Assembly (NCBI GenBank): GCA_017695065.1
Contig: JADILZ010000040.1
Coordinates: 48,315-112,314, forward strand
DNA: 64,000 nt
Reading direction: 5' to 3'
From: Candidatus Cryptobacteroides excrementipullorum
GTDB taxonomy: Bacteria > Bacteroidota > Bacteroidia > Bacteroidales > UBA932
Every line of letters starts with the position of its first letter. The stretch's first letter is position 1. The notes beneath the pieces are model-generated. The model was given only the letters and a program-made list of their open reading frames with translations. It had not been told where the DNA came from and made no database searches. Shown in pieces: positions 1 to 9,583 of this stretch. Position numbers and translations under genes: made by a program.

Positions 1-1181
1 GGGTGTTCCATCGGGTTGCTCACAAAGGCGGATATCTCTTCCGCGATGTCAAGCCCGTTGCCGTAAACCGGTCCGAGAAGCATGTGGTCCCGCACGAAAT
101 CGTTCACCGGGTAGTTCCACCAGATATATGCCTTGCGGCCTATCCGGCTGTTTATCCATTCTACCGACGGCCTGTCGATGCAGTGGACAACGGAGTTTCC
201 TGTCCACATGACCATTATATCCTTGTCGAGTGTCTCTCCGAGGGTCTTCAGGTATCCGCTGCTGTCATCAGACCATGCCCTGTTGTATTCTGTCGGGCAC
301 ATTATCAGAGGTGCGACGTCTTTTTTCTCCTTCACGAACTGCCTGTTTATGGTGTTCAGGAGCCCTGCCTGCCTGGCTGCATCTGTGCCTTCTCCGGATA
401 TGTCATCGAAAAACACTGCAAACGCCCTGATTCCCAGGTTGTACATAGACTCGAACTTGCTTATGAGCTTCTGCGTGTCGTCCCCGTCCCACTTTATGTC
501 CTGTCCAGGGTGTATAGCCCAGTAGAATATCACCCCGTTCTCTTTTGCCTTCTGTACGAGGGCCTTTATGTCCTCTGCCTCTTTCTCCGGATACGGCTCT
601 CTCCACATGGGGACACTGTGGTACGGGTCGTCCTTCGGCCCGTACAGATATACGTTCATCTTGTTCCTTCCGTAGAATTCCAGCTGTCCCATTCTTGCTT
701 CATGGCTCCACGGGGTCCCGTAGAATCCCTCTACCGTTCCTCTGTATGCCACTTCCGGCCAGTCTTTTATGGTACATTCCTCCAGTTTGCCCTCCCTGAG
801 CATGGATTCGATGCTTTTCACGCCGTAGAATGCCCCGCGCTCATTGTTGCCCATCACGGTTATCCCTGTGCCGGACACCTTTATATAATATCCTTCGGCC
901 TTGTCAGGGATAAGCGCGGAGTATTTCCTGGCTGCCTTTTCCCCGCGGATGGCCACTGTCACCCTGAATTCTGCCCCGTCTGTGTCTGCGGAAAACCTGG
1001 TCAGGGGTGCAGTCACATATTCCGGGCATGAAGAAATGATGTCCCATTCCTCCGGTGCGTTGAAGAGCCTTCCTGAAGACTCGGTCTGCTGCGGTACCGG
1101 GTTGATAAAGGAAATCTGCGCTGCGGCAGGCAGAGAAAGCAGCATCGAAACTGAGATGGCTGTAATGGCTGTTCTGTTCAT
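1..1181 (-). CDS. GH84 beta-N-acetylglucosaminidase (O-GlcNAcase-like), C-terminus beyond the window
   Basis: Reading the minus strand from the ATG at 1181 gives an open frame of about 393 codons that runs off the window start. It opens with a signal peptide (MNRTAITAISVSMLLSLPAA), so the enzyme is secreted or periplasmic. A GH20/84 N-terminal domain follows, ending near GAFYGVKSIESML. The catalytic barrel begins at VEGFYGTPWSHEAR and includes NKMNVYLYGPKDDPYH, YWAIHPGQDI and VFFDDISGEGTDAA. The paired Asp of FFDDI matches the GH84 catalytic Asp pair, which uses substrate-assisted hydrolysis of terminal beta-GlcNAc. The gene lies 19 bp downstream of surE on the same strand and probably shares its transcript. 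The downstream C-terminal domains cannot be seen. The family call is firm; the substrate (host O-GlcNAc or mucin glycans) is inferred. Confidence 0.88.
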   Translation of the reverse strand, partial: MNRTAITAISVSMLLSLPAAAQISFINPVPQQTESSGRLFNAPEEWDIISSCPEYVTAPLTRFSADTDGAEFRVTVAIRGEKAARKYSALIPDKAEGYYIKVSGTGITVMGNNERGAFYGVKSIESMLREGKLEECTIKDWPEVAYRGTVEGFYGTPWSHEARMGQLEFYGRNKMNVYLYGPKDDPYHSVPMWREPYPEKEAEDIKALVQKAKENGVIFYWAIHPGQDIKWDGDDTQKLISKFESMYNLGIRAFAVFFDDISGEGTDAARQAGLLNTINRQFVKEKKDVAPLIMCPTEYNRAWSDDSSGYLKTLGETLDKDIMVMWTGNSVVHCIDRPSVEWINSRIGRKAYIWWNYPVNDFVRDHMLLGPVYGNGLDIAEEISAFVSNPMEH

Positions 1182-1200
1182 TGCGGTAGTATGTCTTTTG

Positions 1201-2106
1201 TCAGAAATCCCGACGGTTTTTGAAATCCATGTTGAATCCGGCATCTTCCATCCGCCCGAGCTCCTGATAGTCCGTCGTGTCAAGGTTGTGGGCCACGATG
1301 GATATGTATCCTTCTTCCAGGAGCCTGTGGTCGGCCTTCTCCGTGTTTTCAGGGTCATCGATATAGTCTCCGACCATCATGTACAGCACCTCTCCTTCCT
1401 CTTTCTGCGGGATGCTGCTCTGGCCGAGGGTCTCCGGAGTGATTCCGAAGTGCCTGTAAACGTCAGGGTCCCAGTCCTTGAATTCACGGACCCACCTGCC
1501 TCTGCCCTGGCATCCTGCCCTGATGCCCTTTATCCTGTCAGCCGGGATGTCGGGAAAGTTGATGTTGTAATATATGCCGTACCTGTGCGGGAAGCCTGCC
1601 ATGACTATCCGGAAGATATCCGGGAAGAACTTCTCCACCGCACTGAAGTCCGCATCAGGGTATATCGTCGCAAGTGACACACCGATGGCTGGAATTCCGT
1701 TCAGGGCGGCTTCCTGTGCGGCCCCGAGGGTTCCAGAGTAGCATGATGCGGTAGATGCGTTGGACCCGTGGTTGATGCCGGACACCACCACGTCCGGGAA
1801 CTTGCCGCTGAAAACGGTGTTCAGCCCGAACTTCACGCAACTGGCCGGCGTGGCGTCGAGATAGGACCACCTGATGCCGTCGTGGCATGCCTTCTTTCCG
1901 GTGTCCCAGGTCTTCATCGCAGCTTCCATGGCCGACATCTCCTTGTATGCGATCTGCTTGAGACCGAGGGACACTGCCATGGACATTCCGGACTGGTGCT
2001 TTTTGGGAGCAATGACAGTGACACTGCCAAATTGGCACATTATTTCTGACAATACTTTTATGCCTTTCGCCTGATAGCCGTCGTCATTGGTGATAAGTAT
2101 GTTCAT
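1201..2106 (-). CDS. surE: 5'/3'-nucleotidase SurE
   Basis: A 301-residue SurE family survival protein, a metal-dependent phosphatase of nucleoside monophosphates. The N-terminus MNILITNDDGYQAKGIKVL carries the hallmark Asn-Asp-Asp metal site at residues 7-9, and VVVSGINHGSN is the second conserved loop. SurE proteins are usually about 250 residues. Here extra sequence in the middle (ETGKKACHDGIRWSYLDATP-like region) and at the C-terminus gives the longer form. It is transcribed divergently from gap across 126 bp, and a TATATTTG -7 box lies 18 bp before its start. The GH84 gene follows 19 bp after its TGA stop. The family assignment is secure; physiological substrates are not visible. Confidence 0.93.
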   Translation of the reverse strand: MNILITNDDGYQAKGIKVLSEIMCQFGSVTVIAPKKHQSGMSMAVSLGLKQIAYKEMSAMEAAMKTWDTGKKACHDGIRWSYLDATPASCVKFGLNTVFSGKFPDVVVSGINHGSNASTASCYSGTLGAAQEAALNGIPAIGVSLATIYPDADFSAVEKFFPDIFRIVMAGFPHRYGIYYNINFPDIPADRIKGIRAGCQGRGRWVREFKDWDPDVYRHFGITPETLGQSSIPQKEEGEVLYMMVGDYIDDPENTEKADHRLLEEGYISIVAHNLDTTDYQELGRMEDAGFNMDFKNRRDF

Positions 2107-2123
2107 CGATATGAATTTTGTGA

Positions 2124-2131
2124 CAAATATA
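2124..2131 (-). promoter_or_regulatory. -7 box TATATTTG for surE
   Basis: The complementary strand reads TATATTTG, an exact Bacteroidota TAnnTTTG -7 element, 18 bp upstream of the surE ATG. No convincing TTTG was seen about 19-21 nt further upstream. Confidence 0.5.
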
Positions 2132-2153
2132 GTGGATTATTCATTATTTTTCT

Positions 2154-2161
2154 TATTTTTG
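2154..2161 (+). promoter_or_regulatory. -7 box TATTTTTG for gap
   Basis: TATTTTTG fits the Bacteroidota TAnnTTTG -7 consensus and lies 71 bp before the gap ATG, facing away from the surE box 22 bp to its left. The -33 element is not obvious. Confidence 0.5.
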
Positions 2162-2220
2162 CACCGTTTTTGTAGGAAGCATCCCTTCGGAAACAAAATC
2201 TGGAATTTGTATTACTTTAA

Positions 2221-3231
<1,011 letters not shown>

Positions 3232-3254
3232 TCTGAATACCACAGCAAGAAAGT

Positions 3255-3280
3255 GAGCCGGCCGTCGGGCCGGCTCTTTT
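3255..3280 (+). terminator. Rho-independent terminator after gap
   Basis: A perfect 9-bp stem GAGCCGGCC/GGCCGGCTC (3255-3263 with 3268-3276) with a GTCG loop is followed directly by TTTT. It begins 23 bp after the gap stop codon and separates gap from the pigment operon. Confidence 0.85.
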
Positions 3281-3345
3281 CGTTTCATTTTTTCCTGTAC
3301 AGTCAATCTTGCGTCTTTGAAGTTTTTTCTAATACAAATAATCAT

Positions 3346-3353
3346 TATCTTTG
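3346..3353 (+). promoter_or_regulatory. -7 box TATCTTTG of the aryl-polyene operon
   Basis: TATCTTTG is an exact TAnnTTTG match. It lies 66 bp before the chosen ATG (3419) of the ammonia-lyase and 66 bp after the gap terminator. It is the only promoter-like element recognised between 3.3 and 25.4 kb, so it probably drives the whole operon. It also argues against the upstream ATG at 3317, which would lie ahead of the transcript. Confidence 0.6.
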
Positions 3354-3418
3354 CACACTGTCCGGTTTATCAGCGGATAATGTTAAGGGTTGTCGGATAC
3401 ATTGACAGGAGGCCAGCA

Positions 3419-4939
3419 ATGATTGTAGGGAATAGAATAGACTTGGATTCTATTGAAAAAATACTATTCGAAAATGAACTGATTGAAGTCTCTGAGGAGG
3501 CGGCGCACACAGTCAGCCGCAGTTTCCGTTTCCTGGAAAAATTCGCCAGGGAGAAAATAATATACGGTATCAATACTGGTTTCGGGCCCATGGCCCAGTA
3601 CAGGGTGGACGACAGCTCCCTGACAGAGCTCCAGTACAACATCATCAGGAGCCATGCCACCGGGGCCGGTGCTCCGCTGCCCTGCATCTACGTAAAGGCA
3701 GCCATGCTGGCAAGGCTCATGACTTTTCTCCAGGGCAAGTCAGGAGTGAGCCCTGAGCTGGTGGATGAAGTGGTGAAGTTCATCAATCTCGGTATTTTCC
3801 CATATATCCCGGAGCATGGGAGTGTCGGGGCCAGCGGAGACCTGGTGCAGCTTGCCCATATCGCCCTTGCCCTGATAGGTGAGGGTGAGGTGTTCTTCAA
3901 AGGGCAGCTTTCGCCTGCCGCCGAAGTCCTGGACAGTCTCGGGGTAAAGCCGTTCACTATACGCATAAGGGAAGGGCTTTCTGTCACCAACGGGACATCG
4001 GTGATGACCGGTATAGGGCTTGTGAACCTCATCTATGCCAGGCGTCTTTTCCGCACTGTGCTCACCGCATCGGTCCTGATAAACGAGGTGGCTTCTTCAT
4101 ACGATGACCTCATGTCCGAGGAACTGAATGCCGCCAAGCTGCACGAGGGGCAGAGGAAGGTGGCGGAGATGATGCGCAGCGATGCCTCTGGAAGCAGGTG
4201 TCTCAGGAAGAGGACTGCGGAGCTTTACAGCGGAAAACATACCGAAAGGCAGTTCGGGCACAAGGTACAGCCGTATTATTCTCTGCGTTGTGTGCCTCAG
4301 GTGCTCGGCCCTGTATATGACGAACTCGTGAATGCCGGCAAGGTCCTCGTGGCAGAGATCAATTCTGCCTGCGACAATCCTATAGTGGATCCTGATACGT
4401 CCAATGTCTATCATGGCGGGAACTTCCACGGTGACTATGTCTCTTTCGAGATGGATAAGCTGAAGATAGCGGTCACCAAGATGACCATGATGTGTGAAAG
4501 ACAGCTCAACTACTTGATGCATGACAAGATAAACGGGATTCTTCCGCCGTTTGTGAACATGGGAGTACTCGGGCTGAACTACGGAATGCAGGCATCCCAG
4601 TTCACAGCCACATCCACCACTGCGGAGTGTCAGACTCTTTCCAACCCGATGTATGTCCACAGCATCCCCAACAACAATGACAACCAGGATATCGTGAGCA
4701 TGGGCACAAATTCCGCCCTTATCGCCGCGAAAGTCATCGATAACGCATTCCAGGTGACAGCGATACATCTGGTTTCCCTGGCTCAGGCCGTGGACTGCCT
4801 GGATATCGCTTCAGGCCTGTCCCCGGTCACGCACAGACTGTACAGCGCTGTCAGGGAAATCGTCCCGGCATTCAGGGATGACAGACCGAGATACAGGGAG
4901 ATAGAGAAAGTGGCGGACTATATCAGAAACTCAAGATAA
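3419..4939 (+). CDS. Aromatic amino acid ammonia-lyase (HAL/TAL family), probable tyrosine ammonia-lyase
   Basis: A 506-residue member of the histidine/phenylalanine/tyrosine ammonia-lyase family, which removes ammonia from an aromatic amino acid to give an arylacrylic acid. The MIO cofactor triad Ala-Ser-Gly is at residues 138-140 in GSVGASGDLVQLAH, and the catalytic Tyr is in YGINTGFG (Tyr49). The start at 3419 follows an AGGAGG-type ribosome site at 3407-3412. The in-frame ATG at 3317 lies upstream of the -7 box. No hut genes are nearby. The next gene is a ketoreductase and the rest is a type II polyketide cluster, so the likely role is making 4-coumarate from tyrosine as the aryl starter unit. 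The selectivity loop (NIIRSHATGAG) looks HAL-like, so histidine cannot be excluded from sequence alone. Confidence 0.85.
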   Translation: MIVGNRIDLDSIEKILFENELIEVSEEAAHTVSRSFRFLEKFAREKIIYGINTGFGPMAQYRVDDSSLTELQYNIIRSHATGAGAPLPCIYVKAAMLARLMTFLQGKSGVSPELVDEVVKFINLGIFPYIPEHGSVGASGDLVQLAHIALALIGEGEVFFKGQLSPAAEVLDSLGVKPFTIRIREGLSVTNGTSVMTGIGLVNLIYARRLFRTVLTASVLINEVASSYDDLMSEELNAAKLHEGQRKVAEMMRSDASGSRCLRKRTAELYSGKHTERQFGHKVQPYYSLRCVPQVLGPVYDELVNAGKVLVAEINSACDNPIVDPDTSNVYHGGNFHGDYVSFEMDKLKIAVTKMTMMCERQLNYLMHDKINGILPPFVNMGVLGLNYGMQASQFTATSTTAECQTLSNPMYVHSIPNNNDNQDIVSMGTNSALIAAKVIDNAFQVTAIHLVSLAQAVDCLDIASGLSPVTHRLYSAVREIVPAFRDDRPRYREIEKVADYIRNSR

Positions 4940-4951
4940 AGCTCAGGGAAA

Positions 4952-5695
4952 GTGGAACAGAGGGAGAAAAAATACGCACTTGTGACAGGCGGAAGCCGTG
5001 GTATAGGCAGGGCTGTCTGCCTGAAGCTTGCCGGTATGGGATACAGTGTCATCGTGAATTACAGAAGCAACGATGATGAGGCTCATGTCACTCTCGGGAT
5101 GATCGAGTCTGCGGGGGGTGAGGGTGAGCTCCTGAAGTTCGACGTGGCTGACAGGCAGGATGTTGAAGAGGCCCTTTCCTCTTGGAAATCCGCGCATGAG
5201 GGGTCTTATATCTCCGTGCTTGTGAACAATGCCGGGTTCCGGGATGACAGCCTTCTGATATGGATGGAGGACAGCAGCTGGGAACAGGTGGTTGACGTGA
5301 CACTGAAGGGTTTCCTGAATGTGACGAGGTTCCTCCTCAAGGACATGCTTGTCGCCAGGTTCGGACGAGTGGTCAACATATCGTCCCTCTCAGGGATAAA
5401 AGGCCTGCCGGGACAGACAAACTATTCCGCAGCAAAAGGCGGTCTTATAGCCGCGACGAAGGCCCTTGCACAGGAGACTGCCAGAAAAAAGGTCACGGTA
5501 AATGCAGTGGCGCCTGGCTTCATATCCACAGACATGACCAGGGACCTGGACGAGAACGAGCTCAGGAAGCTCATCCCGGCAGGCCGTTTCGGGACTCCGG
5601 ATGAAGTCGCGGCTGCGGTAGGGTTCCTTGCCTCGGAAGAGGCGTCATACATTACTGGAACAGTCATATCAGTGAACGGAGGATTATATACTTGA
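4952..5695 (+). CDS. 3-oxoacyl-ACP reductase (FabG-like SDR) of the polyene pathway
   Basis: A 247-residue short-chain dehydrogenase of typical FabG length, expected to reduce beta-ketoacyl-ACP intermediates with NADPH during chain extension. The cofactor motif TGGSRGIGRAV is at the N-terminus, NNAG follows at about residue 90, and the catalytic Ser-Tyr-Lys set is in ISSLSGIKGLPGQTNYSAAKGG (shown here by its parts ISSLSG and YSAAK). The C-terminal ITGTVISVNGG is canonical. The frame begins with GTG at 4952, preceded by CAGGGAA, 12 bp after the lyase stop. No ATG occurs before the nucleotide-binding motif. It is followed 7 bp later by a ketosynthase. Confidence 0.92.
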   Translation: MEQREKKYALVTGGSRGIGRAVCLKLAGMGYSVIVNYRSNDDEAHVTLGMIESAGGEGELLKFDVADRQDVEEALSSWKSAHEGSYISVLVNNAGFRDDSLLIWMEDSSWEQVVDVTLKGFLNVTRFLLKDMLVARFGRVVNISSLSGIKGLPGQTNYSAAKGGLIAATKALAQETARKKVTVNAVAPGFISTDMTRDLDENELRKLIPAGRFGTPDEVAAAVGFLASEEASYITGTVISVNGGLYT

Positions 5696-5702
5696 CGGTA
5701 CT

Positions 5703-6926
5703 ATGAGGAGAGTTGTCATTACCGGCATGGGGATATACTCATGCATCGGCAGGAACAAGGAAGAGGTGACGGAATCGCTTTATGCCGGGAAATCCGGCAT
5801 CGGGACTGATCCCGTCCGCAAGGAAATGGGCTTTGCATCATCTCTGACCGGGATTATTGCGCGTCCTGACCTCAAGGGCATTCTTGACAGGAAGAAGAGG
5901 AACAGCCTTCCGGAGCAGGGCGAATACGCCTACATGGCTACGCTGGAGGCATTTGCACAGGCGGGGATTGACGGGGACTTCCTGCAGGGCCACGAGGTGG
6001 GTATCCTCTATGGCAACGACTGCAGCGCGGCCCCCATTGTCCGCTCCATTGATACCATAAGGGCTGAAAAGGACACCGCTATGGTAGGTTCCGGAGCCAT
6101 ATTCCAGTCAATGACATCCACCGTGTCCATGAACCTTTCTGTGATATTCCGCCTGACTGGCATAAACTTCACTGTGGCCGGGGCATGCGCAAGCGGTTCC
6201 CATGCCATCGGCATCGCCTATCTCCTCATACGCACAGGACTCCAGGACTGCATCCTGTGCGGAGGGGCGCAGGAGGTGAACCCGTATTCTGTGGGGAGTT
6301 TCGACGGGCTGGGAGCATTTTCCAAGCGGGAGGATGCACCCGAGAAGGCATCCAGGCCTTTCGACAGGAACAGGGACGGGCTTGTCCCGAGCGGCGGAGG
6401 TGCGAGCCTGGTGCTCGAGAGCTACGAGTCCGCTGTAAGACGCGGGGCGCCGATTCTGGCAGAGGTCATCGGATACGGCTTCTCATCCAACGGTGACCAT
6501 ATATCGGTTCCGAATGTGGGCGGTCCGAAACGCTCGATCGAGATGGCCGTGAAGGATGCGGGGATAGACCTCGGAAGCATAGCTTATGTCAATGCCCATG
6601 CGACTTCCACCCCTGTGGGAGACTTCAACGAGGCTAAGGCCATTGCCGAGGTTTTCCGCGGACATCACCCTCTGGTTGCATCCACCAAGTCAATGACAGG
6701 CCACGAGATGTGGATGGCCGGGGCAAGCGAGGTGATATATTCCATGCTGATGATGCAGAACGGCTTTGTTGCACCGAACATCAACTTCTCGGAGCCCGAT
6801 GAGGCTTCCGCCCTGCTGGACATACCTGCGGAGCGTGCCGATATCGGGTTCGATACTTTCCTATCCAATTCATTCGGGTTCGGAGGGACCAATTCCACCC
6901 TAATAGTCAGAAAATTCAAAAAATAA
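5703..6926 (+). CDS. Beta-ketoacyl-ACP synthase (FabF-type), KS 1
   Basis: A 407-residue KAS II-like condensing enzyme, complete from RRVVITGMGIYSCIG to SNSFGFGGTNSTLIVRKF. The triad is intact: Cys162 in VAGACASGS, His299 in NAHATSTPVGD and His334 in MTGHEMW, with Lys329 before it. It should catalyse decarboxylative Claisen condensation of malonyl-ACP with the growing polyene. It lies 7 bp after the ketoreductase and 11 bp before an ACP gene, consistent with a discrete type II system. It is one of three ketosynthases with a full triad in the operon. Which one starts, extends or ends chain growth cannot be told from sequence. Confidence 0.93.
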   Translation: MRRVVITGMGIYSCIGRNKEEVTESLYAGKSGIGTDPVRKEMGFASSLTGIIARPDLKGILDRKKRNSLPEQGEYAYMATLEAFAQAGIDGDFLQGHEVGILYGNDCSAAPIVRSIDTIRAEKDTAMVGSGAIFQSMTSTVSMNLSVIFRLTGINFTVAGACASGSHAIGIAYLLIRTGLQDCILCGGAQEVNPYSVGSFDGLGAFSKREDAPEKASRPFDRNRDGLVPSGGGASLVLESYESAVRRGAPILAEVIGYGFSSNGDHISVPNVGGPKRSIEMAVKDAGIDLGSIAYVNAHATSTPVGDFNEAKAIAEVFRGHHPLVASTKSMTGHEMWMAGASEVIYSMLMMQNGFVAPNINFSEPDEASALLDIPAERADIGFDTFLSNSFGFGGTNSTLIVRKFKK

Positions 6927-6937
6927 AGATTCTACAT

Positions 6938-7183
6938 ATGGACAGAGAAGAGACAATACAGAAAATCAGGGAGGCACTTGCGGAAGGCTTTGAAGTGGAC
7001 ATCGAGGAGATCCGGCCTGATGCCCCGATGATCCAGACACTCGACATGGACAGCCTTGATTTCGTCGATATGGTCGTTTTGATCGAGAAGAATTTCGGCT
7101 TCAAGGTCACTGCAAAGGATTTTGAAGGCATCCGCACTTTCCAGGACCTTTACGACATGATACTTTCAAGGACAGGGAAGTGA
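6938..7183 (+). CDS. Acyl carrier protein 1
   Basis: An 81-residue acidic ACP. The phosphopantetheine site is Ser39 within LDMDSLDFVDM, followed by the typical helix III segment LIEKNFGFKV. It carries acyl intermediates as thioesters between the ketosynthase, reductase and dehydratase. The stop codon overlaps the next start by one base (TGATG), indicating coupled translation with the acyltransferase. A second ACP is encoded at 11775, so the cluster has two separate carriers, which may split starter loading from chain extension, as inferred from other aryl-polyene clusters. Confidence 0.92.
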   Translation: MDREETIQKIREALAEGFEVDIEEIRPDAPMIQTLDMDSLDFVDMVVLIEKNFGFKVTAKDFEGIRTFQDLYDMILSRTGK

Positions 7184-8073
7184 TGGCTCAGGGATGGAAG
7201 GGGCAGACCAGAGGCGGGGTTTTCGGATACAGGTTCTTCATCTGGCTGATCCGTAAGGCCGGCATAAGGGCGGCATACGTTTTCCTGTATTTCGTTGTAC
7301 CTTATTTTGTCATTTTCGCCCCGCGCGCCGTGCGTTCGGTCTGGTCCTATTCCAGAAAGAGCCTCGGATACGGCAGGTGCAGGAGCGCAATCATGGTCCT
7401 GTCCAATTTCTATTCCCTCGGACAGATACTCATAGACAAAGTGGCCATAAACGGCGGCATGCCGGAGAAATACTCTTTCACTTATGAGAACAGGAGCCGC
7501 TTCCTGGAAATCCTCGACGGGGACACCGGGGTGGTGATGATCGGGGCCCATGTGGGGAACTGGGAGATAGGGGTGCCTTTCTTCGACAAATACGGGAAAA
7601 GACTGAACATCGTCATGTATGACAACGAACACGAGAAGGTCAAACGTGTACTTGAGTCCAATGCCATGTCGCACGACTACAAGGTGATTCCTGTCAACGG
7701 TGACAGCCTTGCACATGTGTTCTCCATCATGGATGCCATTAGGAACAGGGAGTATGTGTGCTTTCAGGGAGACAGGTACACCGGGAGCGATAAGACGTTG
7801 TCCTGCATGTTCCTGGGACATGAGGCCCGGTTTCCTATGGGACCTTTCCTGCTTGCCTCCAGGCTCAGGACCCCTGTGGTTTTCTATTTTGCCATGAGAG
7901 AGAAAGGGATGGAATACAGGTTCCATTTCGAGCCGGTCCTTCCGGAGGAGGGGAAATCCGACATGAGGTCCCTGCTTGAAAAATATGTGTCCGCCCTCGA
8001 GAGAACAGTCCGCAAATACCCGAGCCAGTGGTTCAATTATTATGATTTTTGGAATTATGCCCAGAAGAATTGA
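7183..8073 (+). CDS. LpxL/HtrB-like lipid acyltransferase
   Basis: A 296-residue member of the lipid A lauroyl/myristoyl acyltransferase family. An N-terminal hydrophobic segment (about residues 24-42) suggests anchoring to the inner membrane. The catalytic H-x4-E motif is in GAHVGNWEIGVPF, and the DRYTGSDKT segment fits the acceptor-binding region. In this setting it probably moves the finished polyene acyl group from ACP to a membrane lipid or other carrier, rather than taking part in lipid A biosynthesis proper. ATG at 7183 was chosen over the GTG at 7180 because it overlaps the ACP stop by one base. The following methyltransferase starts within its last 17 bases. Confidence 0.85.
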   Translation: MAQGWKGQTRGGVFGYRFFIWLIRKAGIRAAYVFLYFVVPYFVIFAPRAVRSVWSYSRKSLGYGRCRSAIMVLSNFYSLGQILIDKVAINGGMPEKYSFTYENRSRFLEILDGDTGVVMIGAHVGNWEIGVPFFDKYGKRLNIVMYDNEHEKVKRVLESNAMSHDYKVIPVNGDSLAHVFSIMDAIRNREYVCFQGDRYTGSDKTLSCMFLGHEARFPMGPFLLASRLRTPVVFYFAMREKGMEYRFHFEPVLPEEGKSDMRSLLEKYVSALERTVRKYPSQWFNYYDFWNYAQKN

Positions 8074-9124
8074 CAACAGCAAGACAGTCAGTGCCGAACA
8101 GGCTCAGCGCAATGCCCATCTGATCGCATCCGGAGCCATTGTGTTCCAGGTCGCCAGGGTGATGGTCAGGACTGGGATTTTCGCCTGCATTTCATCCGAA
8201 GGCCGTACCATGGAGGAAATAGCCGCCAGTACCGGACTCCCGCTGTACGGGGTGAAGGTGCTTCTTGAGGCGTCTCTGACTGCCGGTACTGTCGAAAAGA
8301 AGGACGGCCTGTGGAGCCTTTCCAAGACAGGATGGTTCCTGCTCAATGACCCGATGGTGAAGGTGGACATGGATTTCAACCATGATGTCAACTACAGGGG
8401 GTTCTTCTATCTCGAGGAATCTGTGAGGAACGGGAAGCCGGAGGGGCTGAAGACCCTCGGGGAGTGGCCGACAATATACGAGGGGCTCTCGAGCCTTGAG
8501 CCCCAGGTGCGGAAGAGCTGGTTCGCTTTCGACCATTTCTACTCAGACTCTTCATTCGGGAAGGCTCTGGAGATCGTGTTCGCTACACATCCGGCAAGGA
8601 TACTCGATATAGGCGGCAATACCGGGAAATGGGCCATGCAGTGCACTTCATATGACCCGGCGGTGGAACTGACCATAATGGACCTGCCGCAGCAGATAGG
8701 GCTGATGAAAGAGAACACCGCATCATTCCGGCATAGGGACAGGATATCCGGTTATCCCGCTGACATCCTTGACGTAAACACTGTTTTCCCGACCGGTTAC
8801 GATGTCGTGTGGATGAGCCAGTTCCTGGACTGCTTCTCTTCCGCTCAGGCCGCAGGCATACTGGAGCGTGCCAGGAAGGCCTTGGCTGACGGGGGCAGGA
8901 TATTCATCATGGAGACTCTGTGGGACCGGCAGAAATATGACACTGCAGCCTTTGATTTAACGCAGATAAGCCTCTATTTCACTGTGATGGCAAACGGGAA
9001 CAGCAAAATGTTCTCTACGGATGACCTTGTATCCTGTATCCGTGAGGCCGGTCTTTCCGTCGCAGCCATACATGATGACATAGGATACGGACATTCAATA
9101 CTGGAGTGTGTGCCTGAAAAATGA
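8057..9124 (+). CDS. SAM-dependent O-methyltransferase with N-terminal winged helix
   Basis: A 355-residue two-domain methyltransferase like the acetylserotonin/hydroxyneurosporene O-methyltransferase group. The N-terminal half (residues about 10-100) is a dimerisation winged helix with RTMEEIAASTGLPLYGVKVL. The C-terminal Rossmann domain has the SAM motif ILDIGGNTGKWA, followed by LTIMDLPQQI. The start at 8057 overlaps the acyltransferase by 17 bp; a longer frame from 7976 lies entirely inside the upstream gene and is unlikely. It ends in an ATGA overlap with the dehydratase-like gene. It probably methylates the phenolic head group of the aryl polyene, an inference from context. Confidence 0.88.
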   Translation: MPRRIDNSKTVSAEQAQRNAHLIASGAIVFQVARVMVRTGIFACISSEGRTMEEIAASTGLPLYGVKVLLEASLTAGTVEKKDGLWSLSKTGWFLLNDPMVKVDMDFNHDVNYRGFFYLEESVRNGKPEGLKTLGEWPTIYEGLSSLEPQVRKSWFAFDHFYSDSSFGKALEIVFATHPARILDIGGNTGKWAMQCTSYDPAVELTIMDLPQQIGLMKENTASFRHRDRISGYPADILDVNTVFPTGYDVVWMSQFLDCFSSAQAAGILERARKALADGGRIFIMETLWDRQKYDTAAFDLTQISLYFTVMANGNSKMFSTDDLVSCIREAGLSVAAIHDDIGYGHSILECVPEK

Positions 9125-9576
9125 TGGAATATACAGAACATATTGAAGGACAGGAACTTCTGGAGCTTGTCCCTCAAAGGCCTCCGATGCTTATGGTGGA
9201 CCAGTTCCTCGGGATATCGGACGGGGTGTCGTGGTCCGGACTTACTGTGAGGCCGGATAATGTCTTCTGCACCGGCGGGGTGTTTGCCGCGCCGGGGATA
9301 GTCGAGCATATGGCACAGTCTGCCGCTGCCAGGGCCGGCTATTCATTCAGGAAAGACGGATGTCCGGTACCGCTGGGTTTTGTCGCCTCCATAGAGAAAA
9401 TGCATTTTTCAGGCTCACTGCCGCGTCCGGGAGACAGCCTGAGGACTTCCGTGGAGGTGGTTGCGGACATATTCGGCATGAGCCTGGTGCATGCTGTGTG
9501 CTGGAGAGGGGAGGAGGTCCTGGCCGAGGGTGATATGAAGATTTATCTTGATACGGAAAGGGATGAGAAAGCGTAA
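9121..9576 (+). CDS. FabZ/ApeP-like hotdog dehydratase
   Basis: A 151-residue hotdog-fold protein resembling beta-hydroxyacyl-ACP dehydratases, which form the trans double bonds of a polyene. The N-terminal LVPQRPPMLMVD corresponds to the FabZ opening LxPHRxPFLLVD, with Gln in place of His. The central helix IVEHMAQSAAARAGY keeps the catalytic Glu and MAQ segment. The GHFPG loop of FabZ is missing: its place is taken by FCTGGVFAAPG, which has no His. It overlaps the methyltransferase by ATGA. The aryl-polyene dehydratase-like families are similarly divergent, so this may be a clade feature, but whether it is catalytic alone is unclear. Confidence 0.8.
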   Translation: MMEYTEHIEGQELLELVPQRPPMLMVDQFLGISDGVSWSGLTVRPDNVFCTGGVFAAPGIVEHMAQSAAARAGYSFRKDGCPVPLGFVASIEKMHFSGSLPRPGDSLRTSVEVVADIFGMSLVHAVCWRGEEVLAEGDMKIYLDTERDEKA

Positions 9577-9583
9577 GTCATTA

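Noticed and set aside
3317..3418. A longer ammonia-lyase beginning at 3317 (MKFFLIQIIIIF...)
   Set aside because: The TATCTTTG box at 3346-3353 lies inside it, and the ATG at 3419 has a good ribosome site and gives the normal family length.
3419..4939. Histidine degradation (hut) role of the ammonia-lyase
   Set aside because: No hutU, hutI or formiminoglutamate genes are present; all following genes belong to a polyene-type cluster.
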